DNA of 64,000 nt from VXRJ01 sp964636705 (GCA_964636705.1 CAZWUJ010000006.1:81021-145020), one strand, 5' to 3'; shown: positions 41,819 to 51,269, numbered from the stretch's first letter. Notes: generated by a model from the sequence alone, not told the origin. Numbers and translations are program-made.

Positions 41819-42073
41819 ATGGCGCTGAGCATCAAGAACACTCAAGCCGAACAGCTCGCTCGAGAACTCGCCAAGGAACGCGGAACCACAGTGACGCGGG
41901 CAGTCATCGTCGCGCTTGAGGACGCACTCCGGCGTACGCGCGGCCGAAGAGTCGCCCCATCCATGCAAGATGCCATCCTCGAGATCTCGGACCGCTGCGC
42001 CGGGTTGCCCGATCTCGACACGAGAAGCCCGGATGAGATTCTCGGCTACGACGCGAATGGTGTCTTCCGCTGA
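41819..42073 (+). CDS. Antitoxin of the VapB/PSK transcription-factor type
   Basis: An 84-residue protein starting MALSIKNTQAEQLARELAKE, the mark of the PF07704-type antitoxins that accompany PIN toxins in rhizobia and acidobacteria. GTTVTRAVIVALEDALRR is the DNA-binding helix, and LDTRSPDEILGYDANG is the toxin-contacting tail. The stop overlaps the toxin ATG by one base (TGATG). Confidence 0.88.
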   Translation: MALSIKNTQAEQLARELAKERGTTVTRAVIVALEDALRRTRGRRVAPSMQDAILEISDRCAGLPDLDTRSPDEILGYDANGVFR

Positions 42074-42462
42074 TGGTCGTCGATTCGTCCGCAGTCCTCG
42101 CGATCCTGTTCAACGAGCCTGAGCGGGACGCGTTCGCGGCAGCTCTGGCCGAGGCAGGAATCCGGCTAATGAGTTCGGTCAACGTCCTCGAAACCGCGGT
42201 CGTTGTCTCGGCGCGCAAGGGGCCCCACGGCGCACGAGAATTCGATCTGTTGCTTCACCGCGCCGAGGTTGAGGTGATCGCATTCACGGTTGACCATCTG
42301 CGACTCGCCCGCGAAGCGTATGAACGTTATGGCAAGGGCCGACATCCCGCCGGGCTCAATCTTGGTGACTGCTGCGCGTACGCGCTGTCCCTCCACACCG
42401 GCGAATCCCTGCTCTTCAAGGGAAACGACTTCCCACTGACGGACGTGGTGCCGGCCGCCTGA
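42073..42462 (+). CDS. PIN-domain ribonuclease toxin (VapC family), second module
   Basis: A 129-residue PIN protein: MVVDSSAVLAILFNEPERD, SSVNVLETAVVV, LNLGDCCAYALSL and LLFKGNDF hold the four acidic positions. It is coupled to the antitoxin gene before it. This module faces away from the first one; the antitoxin genes are adjacent and divergent, so both may be repressed from the 41683-41818 spacer. Confidence 0.9.
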   Translation: MVVDSSAVLAILFNEPERDAFAAALAEAGIRLMSSVNVLETAVVVSARKGPHGAREFDLLLHRAEVEVIAFTVDHLRLAREAYERYGKGRHPAGLNLGDCCAYALSLHTGESLLFKGNDFPLTDVVPAA

Positions 42463-42478
42463 ACGCTACCGAAACCCG

Positions 42479-43861
42479 ATGAGCCTTGCAGATTCGACCT
42501 TTCGCGCCGGTTCCTGGTACCTGTTCGGGGCGACCTCGCTGACCCTGGTCTTGCTGGCGGCCGCCGGTCTGGCGCCCGACAACGGACTCACCCGCAGCTA
42601 TTGGTATCCCGTCGACGCCTCGCCCGAACCGTTGGTTGACGAACGAATCACGAGCCTCGATCTCGCCTTCATCGACGAGCGCAACCGTCCCAGCCGGAAC
42701 TACCGGGTTCGTTGGAAAGGCGTCTGGTACTCGCCGCGGGCCGAGCGCGTCGACTTCTATGCCGGAGCCGACGACGGCGTCATTCTCCGAGTGGACGGTG
42801 AGACCGTCCTGGAACGCAATCCTGCGGTGGGCATGCATACGACGGGGCGCACGGTGGACCTCGCCGCAGGAGCGCATCAACTGGAGATCGTCCACTGGCA
42901 ACATGGCGGTGAGCGGAGTCTGAATCTGCGCTGGGCGCCTGTTGGCGGCACTATTGCGCACCTGAGTCCTACCCGCCTATTCGCGGCGGACCCCGGCTCA
43001 TGAGGCTATTGGCTCCGCTTCGCGTCAGTCCGATTGCCTGGCCTCGTCGCGCTAGTGTGGGTAACCGGCCTTGCGGCGCTCGTGGGGCTAACCGTCTACC
43101 GGAGAGCCACGAGTCTGGGGCTGGACGAGTCGTGGCGACGCCTGAAGACGGGGCTGCTGCCCGCGTCGCTCGGCCCTAGTCAACTCCTTCTTTTCGGGCC
43201 TTGGACGACGCACGATACCAACCGGAGCGAGTTCCTCGTGGGGTTCTGGGAACTCGCACCCGACCTGGTCTGGTTTCTAGGTCCAATCGTTGGCGCGTTG
43301 GCGTTAGTCGGACTCATCCTGCCGGCCCGATGGTTCCCGCGCTACGTAGCGGGACTCTTCGCGATCGGAGTGCTGCTCTGGATGCAGGGCAACCTGCTGC
43401 TCGCCGACTACGGGCTACTGGATGGTGGTGGTCTCGAGCTGGCAGCTCACGCGTGGCGAACACCGTTCGAAGCAGGCTTGTGGGTCGGCGTGGTCATCCT
43501 GGCCGTCGCATTCGCCGGCGCGGCAACTCGCACCGCGCCCGTGGCAAGCGGACTGCTGATGGCCCTGCAGGCGATCGTCCTCCTGGTCCCGGTGAACCGA
43601 GAGGCAACGGTGATGGGAATCCCCGGCGACCACACCCGCTCCGCCGAGGCCACGTGGCAGTGGCCCCCGCCAGAGATCTATGAACTCTCCAGCACGCACA
43701 ATCTCATTCACATCGTACTCGACACGTATACGCATTCTGATTGGCAGTGGAAGGCAGATCCTTACTACGACGCCCTCCACGTTTTTTCGGTCAACGGGCA
43801 GGTCACGGACGCGGACGCCTGGGACTATCAGCGAGAGATACGCAGACCACCGAACCATTGA
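42479..43861 (+). pseudogene. Decayed PA14/sulfatase-fold membrane protein, catalytic domain deleted
   Basis: A homologue of the 44454 gene. The PA14-like domain (WKGVWYSPRAERVDFYAGAD ... RVDGETVLERNPAVGMH) is intact, then an in-frame TGA at 43001-43003 stops translation where the intact copy has Val. Downstream in the same frame, membrane helices follow to SSTHNLIHIVLD. There about 360 residues of the sulfatase domain are missing and the frame resumes at YYDALHVFSVNGQVTD. The first codons (MSLAD) resemble the start of fdtA, so the 5' end is itself a recombination joint. Confidence 0.85.
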
Positions 43862-43901
43862 CGGACATCTCGCCGGCTGCCCGAATGCTACCGAAGACCC
43901 G

Positions 43902-44056
43902 ATGAGCCTCACGGAAGCGCGCTGGATCGACATCCGCCACAACGACGACGCGCGCGGCACGCTGACGCGCTGGAAGGCGACGAGCTGCCGTTTCCGGTCC
44001 GGCGCATCTTCTACATGCACGGCGTGCCGCCGGGCGACGAACGCGGTGCGTATTCC
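43902..44056 (+). pseudogene. Fragment of the fdtA gene, copy B
   Basis: Starts MSLTEARWIDIRHNDDARGTL as in the intact gene at 47308. A one-base deletion near 43968 then shifts the frame, and the match ends after the equivalent of about codon 50. It stands directly after the decayed PA14 gene, the same order as the intact pair at 44454-47727. Confidence 0.85.
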
Positions 44057-44201
44057 GGTCGAATCCGATCAGTGATTCCGGTCCACGTCGATCACCTGAA
44101 TCGGAGCTGAGTGGCGCGGGACAACCCGCCGGCTTGTGAGACCCTTCGTGCTTTTGCAGGGAGTCCGCCCGGGCGCGCATGGAGCCGGGCGTCTGGTTGC
44201 G

Positions 44202-44352
44202 CCGCTCGATCCCGTCAGTACGAAGCGTCGGCCCTCCGCCTCGATCAGACGGTGGACCTCGTTGAGGATCAGCGGCACGCGCTGCACCTCGTCCAGCACA
44301 ATCCACTCGTCACGCTGTGGCGGAATCAACTCCCGCAGGCGCTGCGGCCGCG
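44202..44352 (-). pseudogene. Fragment of an AAA+ ATPase gene
   Basis: The minus strand reads LRELIPPQRDEWIVLDEVQR and then the Walker-B-adjacent VHRLIEAEGRRFVLTGSS, matching residues of the intact ATPase at 51974-53116 with about 90% base identity. It is cut at both ends. The neighbouring bases 44057-44201 hold nothing recognisable. Confidence 0.85.
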
Positions 44353-44453
44353 TAGCTCCATAGCTTGCCCGCCCACGCTGCGAGATCCCTCCGACAATCG
44401 GCCAACCCCGTTGCGACTGATAAACTCCGACCGATTCCCGAACACGGCGGTTG

Positions 44454-47297
44454 ATGCGCAGCCTGCGACACGACGATCCTGAGCGACCCGACATGATCGA
44501 CGAACCTGCAGCGGCTTGGCGGCGCTTGCATTCCAGCCTCTCTCGCGGCGGTTCCTGGTACTTCCTCGGAGCGGCCGTATTGACAGCGGCCTGGTTGGCG
44601 GCCGCCGGCCTCGCGCCCGATGTGGGACTCACACGAAGTTACTGGTACCCCATCGACGCACCGACCGAACCGATGATCGACGAACAGGTCACAAACTTCG
44701 ATCTTGCTTTCATCGAAGAGCAAGGCCGGCCGACCCAAAACTACCGGGTTCGCTGGAAGGGCGTTTGGTTCTCGCCGCAGTCCGAACTCATCAGATTCCA
44801 TGCAGGAGCCGACGATGGCGTCATTCTCACGGTGGATGGAGAGACCATTCTGGAACGCAGCCCTGCAGTGGGAATGCACTCGATAGCACGCACGCTGAAG
44901 CTGGCGCCCGGACCTCATCTACTGGAAGTCGACCACTGGCAGCACGCCGGCGGATGGAGTCTCGATCTGCGCCTTACGCCCGCTAGCGGAAGTCCGGGCG
45001 CGAGTAGTTCCGCTCTTCTATTCGCAGAGGATCCGGGTGCAGTGGGCTACTGGCTGCGTGTGGCCGCGATGCGAATGCCTGTTTTCGTCCTTCTGGTCTG
45101 GGCGGCAGGCATCGTATCGCTGATGGGACGCATCGTCTTTCGGAGAATCACGGACCTCAGTCCGGACGAGCGCTGGCCCCGCCTGCGCACCGTGTTGTTC
45201 CCGGCAATCCTCGGCCCCAGCCAGGTTCTTCTCTTCGGCCCGTGGACGGTGCACAACACCAACCGCACGGAGTTTCTGGTGGGGTTCTGGGAACTCGCAC
45301 CGATCTGGGTCTGGCTCCTTGTGCCTGTCATCGGCGCCCTGACGGCGCTCGGACTCATCCTGCCGGCCCGCTGGTTCCCGCGGTACGTGGCAGGGCTCTG
45401 TGCAGTCGGAGTACTGACCTGGGCACAGGGAAACCTGTTGCTCGCCGACTACGGGCTGCTCGGCAGCAGCGGGCTGGACCTCGCATCGCATGCGTGGCGC
45501 ATACCGCTCGAAGCGGGATTGTGGGCGAGTGTTCTCTTACTGGCCGTCGTCTTCGCCAATGGAGTAGCCGGCTTGGCGCCGGTGGCAAGTGGAGTACTGG
45601 TGGCACTGCAGGCAATCGTCCCACTGATCCCCGTGACCAGCGAGGCGGCGCTCACGGAAACCGCTCGTAGCCCCGACGACAACACTCAAACCGGCTGGAG
45701 TTTACCGCCACAAGAGATCTACGAACTATCGAGCACTCGCAACATTATCCACATCGTGCTCGACCAGTTCCCGACAAGCACATTCGTCGACATTCTGGAC
45801 GCCGACCGTCCCGCCTTTGAGCCCGATTGGTCCGGTTTCACCTTGTTCGCGAATCACCTCGGCGCTCACCGACACACCGTAGCCTCCATGCCCGCAATGC
45901 TCTCGGGGGTCGCCTATCGCAACGAGATCCCGTTCCCGGAGTTCCGTGCTCGCCATCCATCTGTCTTCAACATACTGGGACAGGAAGGCTATCGACTCCG
46001 GTCCGTAAGCGCCCTCGGCCGGCACCCACACCTGAATCCGGCGTTCCCCGGAATCGACGCCGCGGTCCGTTACAACATCCCGACCCCTTATGGCAGCTAT
46101 CGCGACTATGCCGATACCGCAGCAGCCCAACTGTTGGACCTTTCACTGTTTCGGCACGCACCGCACGCCCTCAAGCCCAGCGTGTACCGTGATCAGCAAT
46201 GGTTCTTCCAACGGCAGATCGCCCTGGCACGGGGCCCGGGAGCAACTGCGGAGGAAGCCTATGGGAACGCAGTGTTCCTGCACGAGTTCGCCAATCGGAT
46301 CACCCGACGGGACGCAGCACCTGTCTACGTGTTCCTGCACCTGATCACCCCCCACGATCCGATCGTGACGAATGCGGACTGCAGCTACGCACCCAAGCCG
46401 ACGCCGAACCCAGGTGATTTCGCGGACCAGGCCAGGTGCGCGCTGTCGGGGGTACAGATGCTGCTCCGTCGTCTGCGAGACCTCGACCTCTACGACCACA
46501 GCGCCATCATCGTCACGTCCGATCACGGGGCCACAGCCGCTCTGAGTCCGCCCGAAGATGAGCAAGCGCTGCGTAGCATGCGGTCACCGGCGGGAACTGA
46601 CTATGCTACGTTCCAGCCTCGTGCCACTCCTCTACTACTCGTCAAACCTTTCGCGGCCGATGGTCCGCTGCAGATCTCACACGCGCCGACCTCCATCGTT
46701 GACGTGCCCGCTACGATGCTTGACCTCGCCGGCCTCCCCGACACTCTGGGCGGCACTTCGGTACTGGGGTTGGATCCGTCAACGTCCCGTCAGCGCACTT
46801 ACGCACATGCTGGGCAGATCGCGCCACGTCCTTTCTTTGATGTCCTCTACGTGTTCGCTGTCAACGGCAGAGTTACGGACAGCAGTGCCTGGAGTTACTA
46901 CCGTTCGGTTTTCGGCCCGGCGGACGATCGCGTGGCGCAACGCCGAGAACATCGAATCGGATTGTCTGCAGATCAGGCTCGCACCGGGAATCGGCCGAGC
47001 CCCGGTGTCTATCAGACCGCCAACTACGCTGTCTTTTACTCGGCCCCCGAGAACCCGCAGGTTACATTCGATGTCCGCAAGATGCCGTCCATGGCCACTC
47101 CCCAGACGGTAACCGTGCGGATCGATGGCGAGGTCGTTGACCATCGCGAACTCGCCAACGACGCCTGGCACAGTCTCTCGTATGCGGTCGAGCCGCGGTC
47201 CGCAAACACCCCGTTTTGCATCGAATTACTGACGAATCCCGTCTGGCAAGACACAGATGGTGATTCCTACGGCGTGATGATCCGGGGCGACATCTAA
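44454..47297 (+). CDS. Membrane protein with PA14-like and sulfatase-fold (phosphotransferase) domains
   Basis: A 947-residue protein. It has a first helix near residue 35, a PA14-like domain at about 60-180 (WKGVWFSPQSELIRFHAGAD, VDGETILERSPAVGMH), six or so helices to 410, then an alkaline-phosphatase/sulfatase-fold domain: NIIHIVLDQFPTS, HRHTVASMPAMLSG with the candidate nucleophile, HLITPHDP, and IIVTSDHGAT with metal-binding Asp/His. Such proteins transfer phospho- or lipid-linked groups to surface glycans (LtaS/EptA-like). An alternative start is ATG 44493. It is followed by fdtA. Confidence 0.8.
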   Translation: MRSLRHDDPERPDMIDEPAAAWRRLHSSLSRGGSWYFLGAAVLTAAWLAAAGLAPDVGLTRSYWYPIDAPTEPMIDEQVTNFDLAFIEEQGRPTQNYRVRWKGVWFSPQSELIRFHAGADDGVILTVDGETILERSPAVGMHSIARTLKLAPGPHLLEVDHWQHAGGWSLDLRLTPASGSPGASSSALLFAEDPGAVGYWLRVAAMRMPVFVLLVWAAGIVSLMGRIVFRRITDLSPDERWPRLRTVLFPAILGPSQVLLFGPWTVHNTNRTEFLVGFWELAPIWVWLLVPVIGALTALGLILPARWFPRYVAGLCAVGVLTWAQGNLLLADYGLLGSSGLDLASHAWRIPLEAGLWASVLLLAVVFANGVAGLAPVASGVLVALQAIVPLIPVTSEAALTETARSPDDNTQTGWSLPPQEIYELSSTRNIIHIVLDQFPTSTFVDILDADRPAFEPDWSGFTLFANHLGAHRHTVASMPAMLSGVAYRNEIPFPEFRARHPSVFNILGQEGYRLRSVSALGRHPHLNPAFPGIDAAVRYNIPTPYGSYRDYADTAAAQLLDLSLFRHAPHALKPSVYRDQQWFFQRQIALARGPGATAEEAYGNAVFLHEFANRITRRDAAPVYVFLHLITPHDPIVTNADCSYAPKPTPNPGDFADQARCALSGVQMLLRRLRDLDLYDHSAIIVTSDHGATAALSPPEDEQALRSMRSPAGTDYATFQPRATPLLLVKPFAADGPLQISHAPTSIVDVPATMLDLAGLPDTLGGTSVLGLDPSTSRQRTYAHAGQIAPRPFFDVLYVFAVNGRVTDSSAWSYYRSVFGPADDRVAQRREHRIGLSADQARTGNRPSPGVYQTANYAVFYSAPENPQVTFDVRKMPSMATPQTVTVRIDGEVVDHRELANDAWHSLSYAVEPRSANTPFCIELLTNPVWQDTDGDSYGVMIRGDI

Positions 47298-47307
47298 CGG
47301 GAACCCG

Positions 47308-47727
47308 ATGAGCCTCGCAGAAGCGCGCTGGATCGACATCCGCCACGCCGACGACGCGCGCGGCACGCTGACCGCGCTGGAAGGCGACGAGTTCCCGTTC
47401 CCAGTTCGGCGCATCTTCTACATGCACGGGGTGCCGCAGGGCGGCGAACGCGGCGCCCATGCGCACCGCCATACGCAACAGTGCCTGATCGCGGTGGCGG
47501 GCGCGTTCACGGTCGACCTCTCGGACGGCACGGCCACCGCCACCTATGTTTTGGACGACCCGAACCGCGCGCTCTACCTGCCGGTGATGACCTGGGCGCA
47601 CCTGCGCGACTTCCTGCCGGGGACGGTGGCGCTCGCCCTCTGCGATACGGTCTACAATCCGGCGCACGTCGTCCGATCGTGGGACGAATACTGCCGGCTG
47701 GTTCAGGAGATGACACCCACGCCATGA
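47308..47727 (+). CDS. fdtA: dTDP-4-oxo-6-deoxyglucose 3,4-ketoisomerase (FdtA/WxcM-like cupin)
   Basis: A 139-residue cupin: ARWIDIRHADDARGTLTALE, then FPVRRIFYMHGVPQGGERGAHAHRH with the catalytic His pair, then LIAVAGAFTVDL. Family members move the keto group of dTDP-4-keto-6-deoxyglucose from C4 to C3, making the substrate for a 3-aminotransferase. It lies 10 bases after the sulfatase-fold gene and overlaps the dehydratase by four bases (ATGA). Fragments of this gene occur at 40838 and 43902. Confidence 0.88.
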   Translation: MSLAEARWIDIRHADDARGTLTALEGDEFPFPVRRIFYMHGVPQGGERGAHAHRHTQQCLIAVAGAFTVDLSDGTATATYVLDDPNRALYLPVMTWAHLRDFLPGTVALALCDTVYNPAHVVRSWDEYCRLVQEMTPTP

Positions 47728-49160
47728 GCGGGGCGCAGCCGATCGAGAGCGCGGACCGGCCCGGATTCCTGGCCTCGGCGCTGTCCTCGGAGGGTCGCTT
47801 CTCCGACGGGGCGTCGGCCCGCCGCTGGCTCGATGAACGGCGCCGCGCACAGCGCTGCCACGTCGACCGGATCCCGTTCGCGGCCCTGCGCGGATGGCGC
47901 TTCGAACCGGACTCGGGCGACCTGACGCACGATTCGGGACACTTTTTTCGGGTGCAGGGCGTCCGCGCCCGGAGCGACTTCCCCGCTGCCCTCCGCTTCG
48001 AACAGCCGATTGTCAACCAGCCCGAGATCGGCGTTCTCGGCATCCTGGCCAAGCGCTTTGACGGTGTCCTGCACTTCCTGCTGCAGGCCAAGATGGAGCC
48101 GGGCAACATCGACCTGGTCCAGTTGTCGCCGACTGTCCAGGCGACGCGCAGCAACTACACCCGCGTCCACGGCGGCAAGCGCCCGCGCTATCTCGACTTC
48201 TTCCTGCAGCGTGGCGTAAACCGCGTGCTAGTGGACCAGCTCCAGTCCGAGCAGGGGCTCTTCTTCCTGCGCAAGCGGAACCGGAACATCATCGTGGAGA
48301 CCCGCGAGGACGTGCCGCTGCACGACGACTTCCACTGGCTGACCCTCGGCCAGATCAAGACGCTGATGCAGGAGCCGCACACCGTCAACATGGATACCCG
48401 CACGGTGATCGCGGCGGTCCCGCTGGTGGCCGGCGGCGGCGAGGCGCTGGCCGCCGGCAGCCCGTCCCACCCCGCCGCGGGCAGCTTCGGCGAGGCGCTC
48501 ATCGCGTCGACGCTGGCCCGGGACGAAGGCTGCCAGCCAATCGAGGCGGTGCTCAGTTGGCTCACCGAGATCCGGGCGTGCGCCGAGATCGACTGCCAGC
48601 CCTGCGCGCTGAGCAGCGTGCCCGGGTGGGAGCGCGACGCGCAGGAGCTGCGCCGGCGCGACGGACGGTACTTCCGGATCTTCGGAGTCGAAGTGGAATC
48701 CGACGCCCGCGAGGTGTCCGGCTGGACGCAGCCGATGGTCCAGCCGGTGGAGGCCGGCATCGCCGCCTTCGTCACCAAGCGCATCGGCGGCCTGCTGCAC
48801 TTCCTGGTGCAGGCGCGCATGGAGCCGGGAGTCTGGAACCTGATCGAGCTCGCGCCGACCGTCCAATGGCTGCCGGGCGTCCCCACGGACGAAGACCAGG
48901 CGCCCTACCTGCTGGAGGAGGTCAGGACCGGCGGCGCGGGCATCGTCCGCCACCGCTCGACCCAGTGCGAGGAGGGGGGACGTTTCTACCGGTACGCCAC
49001 CGAGAACCTCGTCGTCGAACTCGACTCGGACGACGACCGGCCCGCGCCGCCCAACTACACCTGGGTGACTCTCGGCCAGCTCAACACGCTGATCCGCTAC
49101 GGCAACCATCTGAACATCGAGGCGCGCAGCGTGCTCGCCTGTCTCGACGTCCAGGGCTGA
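47724..49160 (+). CDS. NDP-hexose 2,3-dehydratase (EvaA-like)
   Basis: A 478-residue protein made of two homologous halves, as in EvaA/TylX3. In each, a segment FEQPIVNQPEIGVLGILAKR or WTQPMVQPVEAGIAAFVTKR is followed by LHFLLQAKMEPGN or LHFLVQARMEPGV. The enzyme removes the 2-OH of dTDP-4-keto-6-deoxyglucose to open the 2,6-dideoxysugar route. The start ATG 47724 overlaps the fdtA stop; the open frame further upstream is out of frame in fdtA. Confidence 0.92.
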   Translation: MSGAQPIESADRPGFLASALSSEGRFSDGASARRWLDERRRAQRCHVDRIPFAALRGWRFEPDSGDLTHDSGHFFRVQGVRARSDFPAALRFEQPIVNQPEIGVLGILAKRFDGVLHFLLQAKMEPGNIDLVQLSPTVQATRSNYTRVHGGKRPRYLDFFLQRGVNRVLVDQLQSEQGLFFLRKRNRNIIVETREDVPLHDDFHWLTLGQIKTLMQEPHTVNMDTRTVIAAVPLVAGGGEALAAGSPSHPAAGSFGEALIASTLARDEGCQPIEAVLSWLTEIRACAEIDCQPCALSSVPGWERDAQELRRRDGRYFRIFGVEVESDAREVSGWTQPMVQPVEAGIAAFVTKRIGGLLHFLVQARMEPGVWNLIELAPTVQWLPGVPTDEDQAPYLLEEVRTGGAGIVRHRSTQCEEGGRFYRYATENLVVELDSDDDRPAPPNYTWVTLGQLNTLIRYGNHLNIEARSVLACLDVQG

Positions 49161-49167
49161 CCGCATC

Positions 49168-50145
49168 GTGCACCTGCTTTTCCTCGGTTACTCCAGCATC
49201 GTCCGGCGGCGCGTCCTGCCTGCGGCGCGGTCCCTTGCCGCGATCCGGCGCATCTCCGTTGCCTCGCGCAGCCAGGCCCGTGACGGAACGGCCACCGCCA
49301 GCGGTGGGGACGGCGCGGTAGATAGGTGGTATCCGGACTACGAAGAAGCACTCGCCTCCGCGGCAGCCGATGTGGTCTACGTATCGGGCGCCAACGCGGT
49401 CCACGCGGAGTGGGTGATGCGCGCCCTCCACCACGGCTGCCACGTCATCGTGGACAAGCCCGCGTTTCTGGATCCGGAAAGCGCCGAAGCAGCGGTGCGC
49501 CTCGCCCGGGAGAAGAAGCGGGGTCTGGCCGAGGCGACCGTCTTCGCGTTCCATCCGCAGGCCGCGGCGCTGCGCGAGTTGCTGGACCCCACGGAAGCGG
49601 CCACCATTCGCGCCACCGCTACGTTTTCCTTCCCGCCGTTGCCGCCGGACGACTTCCGCTACCGCACCGACTGCGGCGGCGGGAGCCTGTACGACCTCGG
49701 ACCCTACGCCGCCGCCACGAACCGGCTGCTGTTCGGCGCCCCGCCGGAAAGCGTGCACTGCACCGTGTTGTCGCGCGACGCCTCGCGGGATCCCGGCGTC
49801 GACACGTCGTTCAGCGTGCTGATGACCCACGCGGACGGCGGCTCGTTGGCCGGCCACTTCGGCTTCGTGACGGCGTACCAGAACCGGCTGTCAGTGGTGA
49901 CGCGCTCCCGGACCATCGACGCGGACCGCCTGTTCACGACGCCGCCGGACCTGGCGTGCGCGCTGCGTGTCCGTGAGGGGTACGACGATCGCACCGTGCC
50001 GGTGGCGCCGGGCGACGCGTTCGCGCGCTTCCTCGAAGCGTTCCTCGACGCGATGGACCGGCGCGACTTCGGGGCGTTCGAACGCGCGCTGCTCGACGAC
50101 GCGGTGCTCCTCGCGCGCCTGCGTCGGGCGGCCGGGGTCAAGTAG
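49168..50145 (+). CDS. Gfo/Idh/MocA-family oxidoreductase (sugar 3-ketoreductase type)
   Basis: A 325-residue protein from GTG 49168. It has an N-terminal Rossmann fold (LLFLGYSSIVRRRVLPAA), then VVYVSGANAVHAEWVMRALH and the EKP-like VIVDKPAFLD, and the C-terminal sheet domain with GGGSLYDLGPYAAATNRLLF. In dideoxysugar clusters this family reduces the 3-keto group after the 2,3-dehydratase. It lies eight bases after that gene. Confidence 0.88.
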   Translation: MHLLFLGYSSIVRRRVLPAARSLAAIRRISVASRSQARDGTATASGGDGAVDRWYPDYEEALASAAADVVYVSGANAVHAEWVMRALHHGCHVIVDKPAFLDPESAEAAVRLAREKKRGLAEATVFAFHPQAAALRELLDPTEAATIRATATFSFPPLPPDDFRYRTDCGGGSLYDLGPYAAATNRLLFGAPPESVHCTVLSRDASRDPGVDTSFSVLMTHADGGSLAGHFGFVTAYQNRLSVVTRSRTIDADRLFTTPPDLACALRVREGYDDRTVPVAPGDAFARFLEAFLDAMDRRDFGAFERALLDDAVLLARLRRAAGVK

Positions 50146-50150
50146 CGCCA

Positions 50151-51269
50151 ATGGCGATCCAGGTCTGGGACTACCGGGCGGAGTACGAGGCGGAACGGGA
50201 GGACATCCTGGCCGCCGTCGATCAAGTGGCGCGCTCGGGGCGCCTGATCCTGGGCGAGAGCGTCCGGGGCTTCGAGCGCGAGCTGGCCGCCTACTGCGGC
50301 GCCGAGCACGGTGTCGGCGTTGGCAGCGGCACCGAAGCGCTCGTGCTGGCGCTGCGCGCGCTCGGCATTCAGCCCGGCGACGAGGTGATCACGACCTCGA
50401 ACACGGCCATCCCGACCGTGTCGGCCATCGTCACGGCGGGAGGAACCCCCCGTTACGTGGACATCGAACGCGACACCTGGCTGATGGACGTGTCGCAGCT
50501 CGACGCGGCCCTCACCGAACGGACACGGTGCCTCATCCCCGTGCACCTGTTCGGCCAGTGCGTCGCGATGGACCGCGTGCGGGAGTTGGCCGATCGCCGC
50601 GGGATGGCCGTGCTGGAGGACTGCGCGCAGGCGACCGGGGCGGAGCAGGCCGGGCGCCGGGCCGGCGCGCTGTCGGACGTCGCCGCGTTCTCGTTCTACC
50701 CCACCAAGGTTCTCGGCGGCTACGGCGACGGCGGCATGGTGGTCACGTCGGACGACGCGCTCGCCGCAAGGGTGCGGCGCCTGCGCATGTATGGCACCGA
50801 GGGACGCTACTTCGCGGAGGAGCACGGGTACAACTCGCGGCTCGACGAGCTGCACGCGGAGATCCTCCGGCGGAAGCTCCGGCGCCTGGACGCCTGCATA
50901 GAACGCCGCCGCGCGCTCGCCCGCCGCTACGACGCGGCGCTCGCGGGCTCCGGCCTGCAACTGCCGGTCACCGCGCCCGGCAACCGCCACGTCTACTATC
51001 TCTACGTCGTCCGGCACCCGGCCCGCGACACCATCCTCCGCGAGCTCGCCGCGCGCGACATCCTGGTCAATGTCAGCTACCGGTGGCCCATCCACACCAT
51101 GCCGGCCTACGCGCACGCGGATTACCCCGAAGGGTCTCTGCCCGAGACCGAGCAAGCGGCGCGGGAGATCTTCTCGCTGCCGATGTACCCGTCGCTGACC
51201 GACGCCGAACAGGATCGCGTCTGCGAAGCCCTGCACGAGATTCTGCGCCGGATCGGCGACGCGGCGTAA
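50151..51269 (+). CDS. DegT/DnrJ/EryC1-family sugar aminotransferase
   Basis: A 372-residue PLP enzyme: GVGVGSGTEALVLALRALGI, DVSQLDAALTERTRCLIPVH, LEDCAQATGAEQAGR, and the PLP lysine in SFYPTKVLGGYGDGG near residue 183. Its closest form is the 3-aminotransferases FdtB/QdtB, which use the FdtA product. The sugar made is probably a 3-amino-(2),3,6-deoxyhexose. No acetyltransferase or rmlA/rmlB lies in the window. Confidence 0.92.
   Translation: MAIQVWDYRAEYEAEREDILAAVDQVARSGRLILGESVRGFERELAAYCGAEHGVGVGSGTEALVLALRALGIQPGDEVITTSNTAIPTVSAIVTAGGTPRYVDIERDTWLMDVSQLDAALTERTRCLIPVHLFGQCVAMDRVRELADRRGMAVLEDCAQATGAEQAGRRAGALSDVAAFSFYPTKVLGGYGDGGMVVTSDDALAARVRRLRMYGTEGRYFAEEHGYNSRLDELHAEILRRKLRRLDACIERRRALARRYDAALAGSGLQLPVTAPGNRHVYYLYVVRHPARDTILRELAARDILVNVSYRWPIHTMPAYAHADYPEGSLPETEQAAREIFSLPMYPSLTDAEQDRVCEALHEILRRIGDAA

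Noticed and set aside
43001..43003. In-frame TGA read as selenocysteine, since selA is present
   Set aside because: The position is Val in the intact paralogue, is not a redox site, and the gene also lacks its catalytic domain; a plain nonsense mutation in a pseudogene is simpler.
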